Source: Elysia chlorotica | Taxonomy: Eukaryota; Mollusca; Gastropoda; Plakobranchidae | NCBI GenBank assembly: GCA_003991915.1 | Contig: RQTK01000444.1 | Location: 39,217 to 103,216, forward strand | Direction of reading: 5' to 3' | DNA: 64,000 nt | Shown: positions 25,626 through 39,794 of the stretch, piece after piece | How the letters are laid out: every line of letters starts with the position of its first letter | Numbering within the stretch: position 1 is the stretch's first letter | Notes under the pieces: model-generated | Database searches by the model: none | What the model saw: the letters and a program-made list of their open reading frames with translations, nothing else | What the model was told of the DNA's origin: nothing | Position numbers and translations under genes: made by a program

Positions 25626-25773
25626 ATTTATTTCAACTTCTCAATGTGCGTTGAGGCGTCGGTCTTAAATTGTGTTGAGATTTAGATAAGATGGAAAATA
25701 AAAGTAACGTAACTTTCTTGAATCATAGTCCTAGTTCATAGTTTCATGCCTTGCTATCTGCCTAAACAAAAAC

Positions 25774-25788
25774 ATCCGCCGCCATCAT
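25774..25788 (-). promoter_or_regulatory. YY1-like site upstream of the AKAP9-like start
   Basis: The minus strand reads ATGATGGCGGCGGAT about 150 bases upstream of the start codon. GATGGCGGC matches the YY1 core found near transcription starts of many animal housekeeping genes. It suggests a promoter or 5' UTR here; position and motif are the only evidence. Confidence 0.4.
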
Positions 25789-28040
<2,252 letters not shown>

Positions 28041-28284
28041 TCCCTCTCTCTAAGCCTTGTATAAGTAATCTGAACTCAATTTTACATATGAGTAGACGCC
28101 CTCTTTATGATTAGTTTGTAAGCTCTGCTCGAAGCAATAAGACCCCTTCAAGAACAGAGAGAGATAAGAACTCCTTTGTTCCTCCTCTGCACCAGATCAG
28201 ACACCATGTAAAATTAATTGTCTACTTACGTTTTAAATGCTATTGTGTAAAATGTGTATGTGTAACATAACGAATAATAAGAAA

Positions 28285-28411
<127 letters not shown>

Positions 28412-28640
28412 ATGCCTATACATGTACAATCATGTACATATACCCAAATTTGCCATATGGCTGAATAAAACTTTCTCGTATTTTATTATAGAGGGTTTTT
28501 CCTCTTGAATACATCTGTTTCTCTGTAATATCTAGACAACAGCTTTGCTGGTGAAGCTAATCAAAGTGATGGTGTCGGTGACGCTGTTTTGTTGATTGAA
28601 GTGGGGCAGGGTTGAAGATTTATTGGGTTAGGACTAGGGT

Positions 28641-28678
28641 GGGCCTTGGTCGAGATAGCCTCAGCCTTGACCAAGCCC
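28641..28678. other. Inverted repeat upstream of TMEM128
   Basis: GGGCCTTGGTC and GACCAAGCCC can pair (10 base pairs with one bulged C) around an 18-base loop. It sits about 200 bases upstream of the TMEM128 start codon; no function is known. Confidence 0.5.
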
Positions 28679-28873
28679 GAGGATTTGATATGGTGCGTTC
28701 ACAGATTTCTATTAATAGACATTCCATTCAAAGATAGGCTATTCTTTTTGTGCGTAGGGGTAACGTAGGGAAATATGCTACGTCACACAAATTCCAAACA
28801 AACAGTCAGCAGTCAGCTCACAGAGTCACAGTCACAAACTGCTCGAGTCAGGTTTCCATGCATGAGCGTCAAA

Positions 28874-31800
28874 ATGGCCACTCAGGAAAATGATGGTGAT
28901 CTTCTCAGACAGCGTTTTCAAGAGAAACTTGCTGCTCGTCTCAATGCTGATCCTACTGGTACGTTTCTATTGCCTCTAGAAATAAATGCAATCATGTTTT
29001 TTTAATCCTTTGAAGTCATAATCTTTACACCATAACATCTCGCACCCAGTGAAGCCAAAACACCAGCTTTTAGACTTCTCTTGACTTTAAAAACTTCAAG
29101 AGAACTTCAGTACCTAAGAGTCTGATATAAGACATAGATCTAGCTTTGAATGCTAACTTTTATTTTCTCTTTGGACAAATATCATGTTATTTTAATTTAT
29201 AAAAAGAATCAACATAGTCTTTCGAAAGTACATAAATTTAGCATTTTCACATTTCATAGGACTCATCCATAAAGGAGTGCTCCACCTTTATCGGGAAACC
29301 AGGACTGTCTCCAAAGCTTCTGTCAGAACACCCATGAGATGCACGTAGATTGAACTATCTTGAATCTGAGTAACAGAGAGTTTAATAGTCTAGGCATCAA
29401 AGATAACAGTTCAGCTGGGTAAATTTTAATACGATGAACCAAGAATTAAAACTTTGAAAGCCTGTATCCAATATCACAAGGCAAGACCTGGAGCTGGAGA
29501 GGAATCCCCAAGGGAAATAAAAGTTTGGCTGCCCGAAGCAGACTTGGTGGCAAAGCACTGATGGGGAAATAAAAGCCACCAATACCACGTGGGCAGAATT
29601 AAAGAGGACCAGCCAGAGCTGAGTTCGGTGGAGGGAAGTTGATGCAGACCTATGTTCCTCAAGGAATCAAGAGGCTTAACTTTAACTAGATCTAACTTTT
29701 TTCATTTTTGTGCCATTCGTTTCACAGCCAAGAAAATTCAAACGCTCCCTCATATTGGTTCTCTTTTAAAGATGTTTTGTACCAGAGTACTTATTTATAT
29801 CGAGAAAACCTGAAAAGACCCCCAAAAATCCGAAAAGACACATATATAAATGGTTTCTTTATTTGTCGTTTATTTGTCACAAACGCTTCAATATGGTGGT
29901 GCCCAATTCATGTCTTGTCCACGACTCCCAGTACCCTTATGATGATGTCTTCTCAAATCTTGTCGGGTGTTCTTGGTAAAAAAAACAAGTACTGTTTTTA
30001 CCTTTCTTCAAACTCTAGCAGAGTTCCCTTTAGTGATCCGGTATAAAATAAGGTTGTGATGGTTCTTTTATTTTGTCTTTTATTATCAGTGCAAATCTGG
30101 TGGGGGTTTTTGTAAGTGCATCATTGGACAACTGAAAAATTTTCAATTTCGGTTTAATGTTTTTTGGTGTTGTTTTTTTTTCCTTCACACAAAGATGCTT
30201 CAGCTGAGGATACTAAACCGTCCAAACCTGCTTCCCCTTTCTGTGTCCAAAACCTTCTGTGGTTAGGGGTAGCTTTGGCTGTCTTTTACTTCAGTGACTT
30301 TGTGAGGGTTATGGTTTATGACACAAGTATCAAGAGGTATGTCGTTTAACAAACACATCAGGCTGCTCTTAAGAGTTAAAATCTCAAAAAAAAGCTCTTG
30401 AAAATAAATGTGGTTTCTTATTAAATTTTCTTTTTTAACTAAAAAGGATAAGCAACAAGAATATTTCAAGGAAATGTTACTGTGACTAAGCAAAATTAAA
30501 GAAGTTTCAAAACTTGACAATCTTTGCTCATCAAATATGCCTTTATACAAGTTTCACTATATGAGAAAGAAATTCTTCAAAATATTGACTCACAAGCTAA
30601 CTAATGAGGACAAGTTTGGCAAAGGGGATGTTAGAAAAAGCATAAGAAAAGAGAAACCTAACCACACCAGTTGGACAGAAGTTGTTCAAGTTTAACAATT
30701 TCTTAGGATTGAAGATGCTTGACTTAGCATGAGACATTATAAGGCCCTGCAGTTTCATGTGATTTATACTTTTGAATGTATCCTATTATGAATTTACATG
30801 ATTTTTCATGTACATGTATTACATGTTTATCTTCTCTGTGTTACTTTACAGAATCTGGTATTGGATTGGTGTTGCTCTAATGAGCATTCACATTGGGACA
30901 GCTGGCTTCCTGGTGATCTGGCTTGGATATTGGAAAAAAATCAGTTCAGACACTTGGGAAAAGCAATACCCAAAAGCTATTCCGATAGCCACAGCCTCTT
31001 TTCTTGTTGGAATTTTATGGTCAGTGCATTCTATAATAATGGTGAAGGTTCACAGACTAGGGGTGGTCACAGGATCATATATATATATATATACTCTATC
31101 TTTGCTTTTAATCTCCTAAGAGAGGATGAAAAACATAGCATGTGGCGGAAAATAATATGTGATATATGCATCCATCTATCGATCTAGCTATCAATCCATT
31201 TACTTATCTATCTATTTATCTATATTTCTAGCTATCTCTCTCTTTTTCTATACAAGTAAAACTATTTTTTTAATGTCCGTCAAGGCGTATCACAAGGAAT
31301 GTTTTTACCATCCTTGACGTCCTCTCTGCATTCTATTTTTCTATTCTCTGTGAGTCTGTCTATGGATCTTACTTAGAAGAGGAAAAGCGTAATACTAATA
31401 CAGGAATAAAATGAAGTAAGGCAATATATATGTGCAAGAAGAGGAAGACCAAGAGGATGAGAGGAAAAGGTGCAGCAGGACGAGGAGCAGGAAGAGGAAG
31501 ATAAGCAGGACGTGGAGGAGCAGCAGCAGGAGTAACAGTAGTAGGAGGAGGAGGAACAGGGGAAGGTGCAGCAGGAGGAAGAGGAAAAGCACCAGGACGT
31601 GGAGATAGAAGAGGAAAAAAGCAGCAGGAGGAACAGTATGAGGAAGATGAGAACCAGGAACAGGGAGAGGAACATTAGGAAGAGCAGTATGAGAAGGAGA
31701 TGGATAGGGAGGAAAATTAGCTGGATCAGGATGAACTAGGGGAGTAGGAGCAGCGGGCGAAGGGGAAGAGGGGGAGTAGGGTAGGAGGTGGCGCATGTGG

Positions 31801-32899
31801 AAAGGGGGGGGGGGCAATAGAAGGAAACACAGACAGATGAGGAGGAGTAAGAGGAGGAACAGCAGCAGGAGCAGTTGTAGATACATAGTAGCAGGGGGAG
31901 CAAAAGATGGAACTGGAGGACATACAGAATGAGCAGGAGGAAGACCAGAGGGGAAAGGGGGGAGAGTAGGAGGGAGGGAAGCAGAGGGAGGGGGAGCAGG
32001 AGTGGGAAAAAAGCAGGAGGGAGGAAGAGCAGAAGGAAGGCAGGAGGGTTGTTTACGTCCATTATCAGCACTTTATAGGCTATATTGTGGATGGGCCCCA
32101 AGACTGGGGCCTGACAAATTCCAGAATACTAGAAAATTATTTTTATTTAAAAAAAACATGGTGTTCATTCTGAAGGAAACATTCCCGGCATATGATAAAC
32201 TTTTAGCTGTTCTCTTGATGAAGCTACTGGTACTGACATGTTTTTTTTTAGCTTTTCAATATGTCAAGCAATTGACGCCATGATTGCTAGCCTCTGTGGA
32301 CTTTCCCCATCAATATAATGAAATTTTGTATAAAACATAACATTTTTAGAAAAAGTATATATATAATTTAAACATAAATTGGTAATAAATTCACAAAGTT
32401 ACGAAGTAGTACCAAGCACAAAGTTATACATGTATTTGATAATGAGCTGCTGTGTTGGTCTTTTTTGTTTTCTATTTGACTCTAAAAATTTAACTGAACC
32501 TTCCAAAGAAAATGTATGGTTATAAGATTACTGCAACTAGCACAAAACTTATGTTAATCAGAAATACATGTATTACTTATTCAAATAGTCATCTTGTTTC
32601 TCTTTGAAAGCTTTAGATATTTTAATTTCTAGGTAACATGCTCAGCCCGTAATATACATATTCTAGATTTTAGTGTCATGTTTAGACACATTTGCTGCAT
32701 TTTATGGCATAAATAAATATATGGTTATTTTATATGTATTTGATTTTTTCTTAAGTAGGCATTATAACTACTGTATTGCTTTTTTTCCTTCTCCCTCAGC
32801 CTGTCGGTGGCACTGTGGCCAGTGTGGGGATTTCTAGCACCAATCATTCTGCTTTCGCTGTTCATGGGTGTTGTAGTGATTGTTGCCATGATTGGCTAA
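28874..32899 (+). CDS. TMEM128: Transmembrane protein 128
   Basis: Coding exons 28874-28958, 30195-30336, 30852-31019 and 32800-32899, all with GT-AG borders and matching phases (1, 2, 2), give 164 aa; human TMEM128 is about 165 aa. Landmarks include SSDTWEKQYPKAIPIATASF and ALWPVWGFLAPIILLSLFMG, which match the human KYPALIPITTASF and [20 protein letters not shown] segments. There is a short hydrophilic N terminus and four hydrophobic helices: LLWLGVALAVFYF, WIGVALMSIHIGTAGFLVIW, TASFLVGILCLSVALWPVW and IILLSLFMGVVVIVAMIG. It ends on a hydrophobic helix with Gly, as in the human protein. The molecular function of the family is not established. An in-frame ATG lies 12 bases upstream; the start at 28874 (AAAATGGCC) has the better Kozak context. 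It is tail-to-tail with securin. Confidence 0.93.
28959..30194 (+). other. TMEM128 intron 1
   Basis: A 1.2-kb intron from GTACGT to CACACAAAG. It has no recognised repeat; open frames inside have no family resemblance. Confidence 0.6.
31410..32048. repeat. Long polypurine GA/GGA tract in TMEM128 intron 3
   Basis: Over about 600 bases the plus strand is almost all A and G, in irregular GAGGA, AGGAG and GCAGGAG units with one run of about 11 G (31804-31815). The strand bias makes it a candidate triplex-forming tract. Pro/Leu/Ser-rich frames on the minus strand follow from the composition. Confidence 0.85.
32068..32125 (-). mobile_element. SINE 3'-tail fragment
   Basis: The minus strand reads CAGTCTTGGGGCCCATCCAC followed by AATATAGCC, the same tail as the plus-strand SINE copies at 46072, 48283 and 56788. 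It is a 5'-truncated copy in TMEM128 intron 3. Confidence 0.6.
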
Positions 32900-34847
32900 A
32901 ATTGATATTTTATGTAGAGCTTTTCCAATTTCTTGATATTTTGAGGGTTTCTTTTTGTGATTTGAATGTAATACATTTACTATCTCACCAAAATCATACT
33001 TCATTCCAATTTATAACAAATTTTTAAAAACTATTTTTAACCATGTACTGAGTTGCCTTATGATGATGTTATACATTATGTTTTAATTTAAGTTTCATTA
33101 ATTGAATGCAGATATAGGATTTTTATATATACACATTTCTGCAATCTTATTAATTACATGCTTGGGTTGATCTTTACTTAACTATCCTTTGATGATGCAT
33201 GCAGTGTGACTGTGAATCTCTTTACAACAAAATTATTTTCAATTAATGTCTTTTGTATTTCCATGCAATTTTTATGCAATTAAATTTTACAATTGTGGAA
33301 ACAAGACTGAGATTTTCTTAAACTTAAGTTAACTACTTCATAATTTACATCTCTGAGCATCTCACACACACACAAATAAATGTGCAATCAAAATCTTTTT
33401 CATAGAAAATTCGGTATGGCTTATCTATTAAGAGCTAAGTGAAGATGCACTTTTTGATGTTTAAAGTGAATTGGCCGTAACCTCAAATTTTAATGTAAAG
33501 TAATCTGAAGCACAATGCACTTATTGATACTTCATTAATATAGAAATGTTATAAGACCCTTTTAACTGCAATTCAGTATATTTGAGTCAGTTTCAAGGGT
33601 GTAACACACACACAGAATTTGTGTGTGTGTGTCAGAGGGTTCAGAGCTAATAGAATGTCAGACAAACTAAAATGAGAAAAAAACTCGTACATGTTAAAGT
33701 GAGACAGATATTAAAAGGTTAGGAGTGGGAGAGAATGAGATTAAACAGTGTTCGGGGAACAAAGAAATCATAAGACCGATAGATCCCAAGATATTGGCGA
33801 CTTCGAGTGAAGAAGTAAAAGAATGAGAGGATGGGAAACTAGCAATAAACAGTGATATGAAAGTAAATGTGCATTGTAATAATTAAGGTTATTAACGAAC
33901 AGAGATGAAGAGAAAAGCAATATGAAAAAATGCATTTGGAAATGCACAAAACGTAAAGACATATGAATACACATACAATGGTCTCTATGCTCCTGGTGAG
34001 GAGAAAAACGGGTTCTTAGCAATATATTAGTTAATTAAAGAAACAATCAATGTTTTGCATATTGACAAAAAACTTTTCACAGGGGCAAAATTTTAGACAG
34101 ACTGTAATAATGAGTGAGTATTGTGGCATGTAAATAAATTTTAAAAAATTTTTACTGCAGGACTTTATAAATCAATATTACCTTTGTTTTGCAAGAAGTT
34201 CTATCCAGTGTCTTGGCCCAAAGTCAATGTTTGTACAATAATGGTGTAGGCATTTAAAACTTCACTTATTTAAATTCTGATGCTAAGTTCAGTAGACTTA
34301 GTGGAACATAACTAAATGTAAAATAAATTAGTTGTGTAGACTTTAAACACACTGCTTAAAAGAAAAGAAAACAACCAAGAAGCACATGTATAAATTTTCC
34401 TTTAATTTTATTCATTCAATTTAAAAACACTTTAAATGCAGGACCAATAGAAATATACATCATTTTACATAATTTGTGGTACCAATTACATTGCAAATAC
34501 TTTACTGACATTTAGAAGAAACTTAAAATGGCATGAAGTACATCTTATAAGATACATTTTAAACAAGCTCTCACAGAGACAGAGAAGCATTTATTTTCTA
34601 GTAAAGTATAAAATGAAACTGTACATGACTAAAAATGTTCTCATTGATTCCACTTTAAAAAGTTTAACAATATTCAAATTTTAGACACATGTTACCACAA
34701 TAATGATAAAAAAGTTCAAATACAATTTCGAAAGAATGAAAACACATGTACTTAATATTAAGCTACTTGATTATCTTTGTGATGAAGCATTTGGAAGCAG
34801 CCCTCTGTAAGAGTGTCGCGAACAGCACAACGAGTACATTTAGTGAT
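32900..34847. other. 3' interval between TMEM128 and securin
   Basis: The two genes converge with 1.95 kb between stop codons. AATAAA at 33375-33380 is a candidate poly(A) signal for TMEM128, about 480 bases past its stop. TTTATT at 34407-34412 reads AATAAA for securin, about 440 bases past its stop. An (AC)n/(GT)n palindrome lies at 33603-33634. No gene is seen. Confidence 0.55.
33603..33634. repeat. Inverted (AC)n-(GT)n palindrome
   Basis: AACACACACACAG, AATT, then TGTGTGTGTGTGTC: an AC run followed closely by its reverse complement, able to form a hairpin with a 10-12 base-pair stem. Confidence 0.8.
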
Positions 34848-37800
34848 TCACGGCTTTTCAGGATCAGGTAGGTCTGCCAGCATACTGGCCATGTCAATGT
34901 CAGGCACTGAGGAAAAAAAATCATTGAAGCAAAATGTTTTTAAAAATTGAGAATAAAACAAATGTTTTCAAAAGGGAACATTTTAACTTTCAACAGTGAA
35001 GATCATACTTTCTACAGTAAATATATTCAAAGTTTTAGAAAAATTATGTTGTTTATAACATGTAATTTCTGTTTTTCGTAACCAACAATAAAGTTATAAT
35101 TGACATCATCTTTTCAAAATGTTTACAAACACCTGGCATTTCCAGCAATTTTGCGAACTCGTCACTGCTTTCAAACAAAGAGAATCAAATATTTTTTAGA
35201 ACCATAGAGAAAATATATATTAGGTTTGAAGTTAAGGTTAATAGAAAGCAGAACTCATTTTGTTTACTTTTAATAGAAAAACTAAAGAACCAGATTGGTG
35301 GTTCTGTTTGTTTTTACACCACGTCAGCTATATTGGATTGGTGGACACTTCCTGACTTAATAATACATATATATTATTATAGCATCGGTAGTAAATAAAA
35401 ATTTCAGAATGCATTGTGTTGCTGTCCAGATTAAAAATTAATCTGCTACTGATAGTACATTAGCATAGGTAAAGGCTGGAAGGTAAGAGTTTATAATATG
35501 AAGGGTGTGAATGATGAAGTTTCGCAAGTGTGTTAACCTTTTCCTTTAAATGGAAAATACCTGTATGTTAATGATAATTATATTCTACGTATTAAATCAA
35601 AGTCTTGAAGAGATATATTCATTCTTTACAATAATGTCTCATTCAAAGTGTTGACAAATTTATGTCTAACACCCAAGGGTAAACATAAGATGTGCGATCC
35701 ATTGAATGTTTTATTTTAATTACCAGAGATGCATTTTAGCTTATAAAATTTAACTTAAATCTGGCCTAAGGAATTGCGTAAATTAAAATTAAGTTTGCTG
35801 TTTATAAAATACCTCATTTCATTTTATTTCAAACATTTGAAACATGATGTGTCTCCTGTATGGGACTCAATAGCAACATGAATACACGCAGGTTAAAAGA
35901 AATTTCTCTCACATGATTCAAAAGGGCCATCAGGTTTAGGTGGTCCGATAATGATCTGCTCAGGCATCCCCATCTCTCCATCAGACAAACTTAAGTCAAG
36001 ATCACTGTCATGGTCATTCCCCACAAAGCATGAAGGTCTCCACGCAAGAATACTAGTCAGATGTGAGCTCAGACGTTCAGCCCTTGGCCAGATTGTATCT
36101 GAATCAACTGTGAATAAAGTGATATGTCCAATTAGTCTTTTGTGCTCATACTTTTTAATTTTATGACCTTTGTCAACCAGCACATTAATGATAAAAGTTA
36201 ACAACACAAATAGGTATTGACTTATTTTAATCTCTACAAGTATATGAGACAGTTAGAATTACTTAAGGCATGACTGAAAAAAGAAATTCAACAAAAAACA
36301 ACAGTTTGTACTTGACAATAATAATAATAATAATAATAAAAACAACGAATTTTCAACTTACATCCATCATCCTCCTCATCAAAAACTGGCTCTGGTTTCT
36401 TAACCTTTTTCTTGGGTTTAGATGCTTTGGAACTTGTTGGGTGTTGCTGAGGGTTGACTTCTTTCTTCTGAATATTTTCCTGCTTCAGAATTACAGAGAA
36501 ATAACATGCATTGCTATAGTACTCCATCCTCTAATGGATTTAATGGACAAAGCATGTAACTTATAGATTCCGCATATTGATGCTGTGAATACGAAAATGA
36601 CACTAATCTAATCAATACATTTTGAAGAGAGTGTATAACTACCCCATTTTTGACGTCATTTTGAAAAACAAGAACTGTCAGAATAACGAAAGGTTTGAAA
36701 AATCTTTTTTTTCTTTCTATTTGCGCCCTATAATTTATTTCAGAAATAACGAGAGCCTAAATCTTATTACCCTGCTAATCATAGACATGAGAAGTTTGAG
36801 AAATAGATAGATTTACATGCCTAAAACCATTCCCAACACAAAATGAAAAAAAAAATAATTGAGAAATTTACCAAATAGTAACGCCTCAATCTGGCACCTC
36901 AAACCTGCACATGTGCTCCAGTTCAGTAACTCGCTGGAAACCGCTGACAAAAGTGACACTAGTAATAACCCCACCTTCCCCTACAGGCACCTAACTCTTG
37001 TAGTATTATCAAAGTAAACAAAACTTCATAGTACAATGTTAGACAGTTGAACAACCAAGCCCATCCCTAGTTACTAGTAATGTTTTATAATCGCTTATTC
37101 ACTATATCTGGGTATATATACAATTGAATAATACATCCCAGTGCACCACCTTCATAAAGTTAAATAAGGTAGTATGTATGTAACTTGCGATTCTGGTATG
37201 TGCAAAAGATAGCTCTTGTCTACATCTAAATGGGGTCTGCCAAAACATGACATTGTTTTAATGTTCAAAAGGAAATAGTGGGGGGAAGCCAACAAATGGC
37301 CAGGTGCCGCACACGCCTCAGTGATTGTATACTCACTCTGGCATAGCAATTGTTGTACAGCTTCAAATCAAACAATCAGAATTTTCAAAAAGCCTTGTTT
37401 CCCACTGTTTGAGTTACTGTAATTTGTCGGGTAAAAGAATGACTTAAACTGAATGCCTGTTTTGAATTTCAAACAACAACAAAAACCGTTCACATTTTAA
37501 ATAATTTGAAGATAAAGTTATGACTTACATTTTTCTGCATAGACAACTTTTTGTGGGATTCTTTTTTGTGAGCCATAGGAGTAATTGTCTTTTTTCGAGC
37601 TGGCTGATAAGTATCTGCTGAGGGCTTTGTAAAACCTTCATTCCATGTACTTTTAAGTGCAAGGGGACGTGTCATGTCTTTGTTCACATCGTAAAGGGCT
37701 TTCCGAGGTGTTGCTTGAGAAAACAATCCCTTCCCCCCTGAAACAGTTATGAAAACAGAACTCCACTGAAATTATCTTTGATATTATGTATTATTTAAAA

Positions 37801-38449
37801 AGAAGAATGGTTATCATAAAATCAAATGGAAGTAGGCATACCAGAAAAAAATGGCAGTGATTAGGAAATCAAAAAGTAACTTGCCAATGAAATGAGTACA
37901 TTTGTTGCTCACTTTGTTGCAGGCAAAAATGCAGAACGATATACATCTCACCTAGTGAAAGGCTTGATTAACAACCAGAGCCAATAGGAACTCAGAATGG
38001 CTTTTGTATGTAGAATGTACAAATAAAAGGGCAGAGCACATCTATAGACATGTTACAGATTACTATTAGCCTTGAGGACAGAGAATTTATTCCAATATTA
38101 CACAGCTAGAGACTGCAAGTTCAATATAGACAGTGGTAAGACCATCGAATGAGGTATATTTTAACATATTACTTTATTTTGATTCAGGTTAAAAAAAAAA
38201 AAAGATTCCTTCATAATAAAACAAGTCAATTTTCTTAATGCCCCAGTTGAACTAAAATGTATCATGAATGAGTAAAAGTAACCCACAGTAGGTATCTCTC
38301 ATTGTTTTTAAAATATGATAAGATATCAAAGCCACATAATATGTTGGTAAAGATTTATACATGTTTCTACTGCACTTTTTACCTTTACTTGGAACAAAAC
38401 TTGGAGTGGCATTTTCTTTATCAATATGAATGTTCAGGCCAGTTGCCAT
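34848..38449 (-). CDS. PTTG1-like: Securin (PTTG1-like), inhibitor of separase
   Basis: Minus-strand coding exons 38449-38383, 37737-37529, 36479-36362, 36107-35913 and 34906-34848 have GT-AG borders and consistent phases (1, 0, 1, 1), giving 215 aa against 202 in human securin. The N terminus MATGLNIHIDKENATPSF carries a KEN box at residues 11-13 in the same place as human securin. It is followed by a full destruction box PRKALYDVN (R34, L37, N41) like the human RKALGTVN. Then come a Lys-rich basic region, an acidic central part (DSDLDLSLSDGEMG) and a short C terminus PDIDMASMLADLPDPEKP. Securin binds and holds separase inactive until APC/C destroys it at anaphase, using the KEN and D boxes. 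The middle and C terminus diverge quickly in this family, so the calls for exons 3-5 rest on splice phase and open frames. Confidence 0.85.
35118..35152 (-). other. Possible unused or alternative securin exon
   Basis: Between securin exons 4 and 5 the minus strand shows an AG, then GACGAGTTCGCAAAATTGCT (DEFAKLL, then EMP), then a GTGTTT donor. If joined to the last exon it reads EMPVPDIDMAS, which looks natural. The upstream junction, however, is out of phase for both nearby AG sites. I could not fit it into the model. Confidence 0.25.
36319..36342. repeat. (AAT)n microsatellite in securin intron 3
   Basis: About eight AAT units, just downstream of exon 3 on the minus strand. Confidence 0.85.
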
Positions 38450-39440
38450 GTTGAATCTAGGAAAGAAAAACAAAAGATAAAGTATATAATGTATATAAAC
38501 TATAATTATGATGAGTTACCAAGTCCAAGGACAGAAAAAATATAGAAATTTTTCATAAGGGGAAAAACATTTTGATCCCTACCATTGGTAACCTTGAAGA
38601 AGAGATGTATGATCAATAGCGTCAGGTGGGTTGGAAAACGCATGGGGCTAACCAGTGTCCAGTGCTATCAAAGTTTTAGACATAACCAACCATTCCCGTA
38701 TAAACTATAATAAAGCACAACTTTAGCACGACTTATAAGGAATACAAATAATGCAATTGTTTACATTTATCGACTGGTGTAAAAAACCCATAAAAATACA
38801 GCAATGTTTCTACATATAAATGTATTATTAAAAAATACCCACTTCTGATTATAAATAAACATAACAGAACCACCCGAAAAATATTTCCCTATTAGTGAAA
38901 GTTTCCTTTTCGTTGTGCCACGTAAAATTAGCCCATTCATTTCATATAATTTGATGGCTTCAATGATTTTGCCTTATTCTGCAATTGGTTAAATTTTCAT
39001 AGTGGACAATCTTGTAGTCAGGCAATATCCTGAACTGATTTGTGTGACATAGTACATTAGTAGCTGTATCAAATACCTTCAAGAAGGCAGTGCACATGAA
39101 ACTTATTGTGTTTTTGATCGCTTTCCACAAAGTCTTTTACAAGGCGAAGAACCAATGCAATGAAAAGCCCCTTAGCGCTGTGGTATTTGAAACAATGAGT
39201 TTTAGAAGCGTTGTATAAATATCAAACCAAATAATATTTATATGAACTTTCCAATGGTAGACAGCGAGATTTGTCATTTGACAGGGCTTGAGCCTGATGT
39301 GAATGCCATGATAGAACTGAAGGTTTGTTGGAGATGACATTTGTTATTATGATCTATGAAGCCATAGTAAAAAAAAGTTCAAAAACCAAGTTAATTTGAG
39401 TTGAAAAAAAAAGTGTAAATAGAAAATCAATTGCAAACAC
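38450..39440. other. Securin upstream region
   Basis: This should hold the 5' UTR and promoter. I see no long repeat and no clear promoter motif; sequence is AT-rich. Confidence 0.45.
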
Positions 39441-39446
39441 AATTTA

Positions 39447-39555
39447 GCAACGCAACCAAAAAAATTCAAACTGATTGTAGGTTACTAGGTAGATTATTTC
39501 TATTTGTTCTGATAAAGCTGGTAGTTTAGAGCAGATTGCTTTTTAAATCATCAAA
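39447..39555. repeat. Dispersed repeat shared with the AKAP9-like gene
   Basis: AGCAACGCAACCAAAAAAAT, then TCAAACTGATTGTAGG, a region with ATTTCTATTTGTTCTGAT and AGAGCAGATTGCTTTTTAAA, match 23956-24030 and 24848-24955 on the same strand. The unit is about 105 bases. Confidence 0.8.
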
Positions 39556-39794
39556 ATCTATCAACATTTGTGGAAGTTATGAATGATTTAGTGTCGCGAA
39601 ATGGGTAATTTTTTGTACACACCAAATGTAGGAGTAAAGTGGAAAAAATACAACCAGAGGCGGTAGCTTTTTATCGTTGAAATTACATAAAAAGTGTATA
39701 TTTTCTTTTAAACTCTATGTAATAACACGAAATTTGGCACTTTGCTTAATTTTGGGATGGTGAATTCAGAAAATCTATTTCCGTCTTTGTATCT

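Noticed and set aside
29260..29660. Gene fragment in TMEM128 intron 1
   Set aside because: Composition is less AT-rich than the surroundings, but frames show no family resemblance.
31395..32101. Pro/Leu/Ser-rich minus-strand frames inside TMEM128 intron 3
   Set aside because: Caused by the pyrimidine strand of the polypurine tract; several overlapping frames have the same composition.
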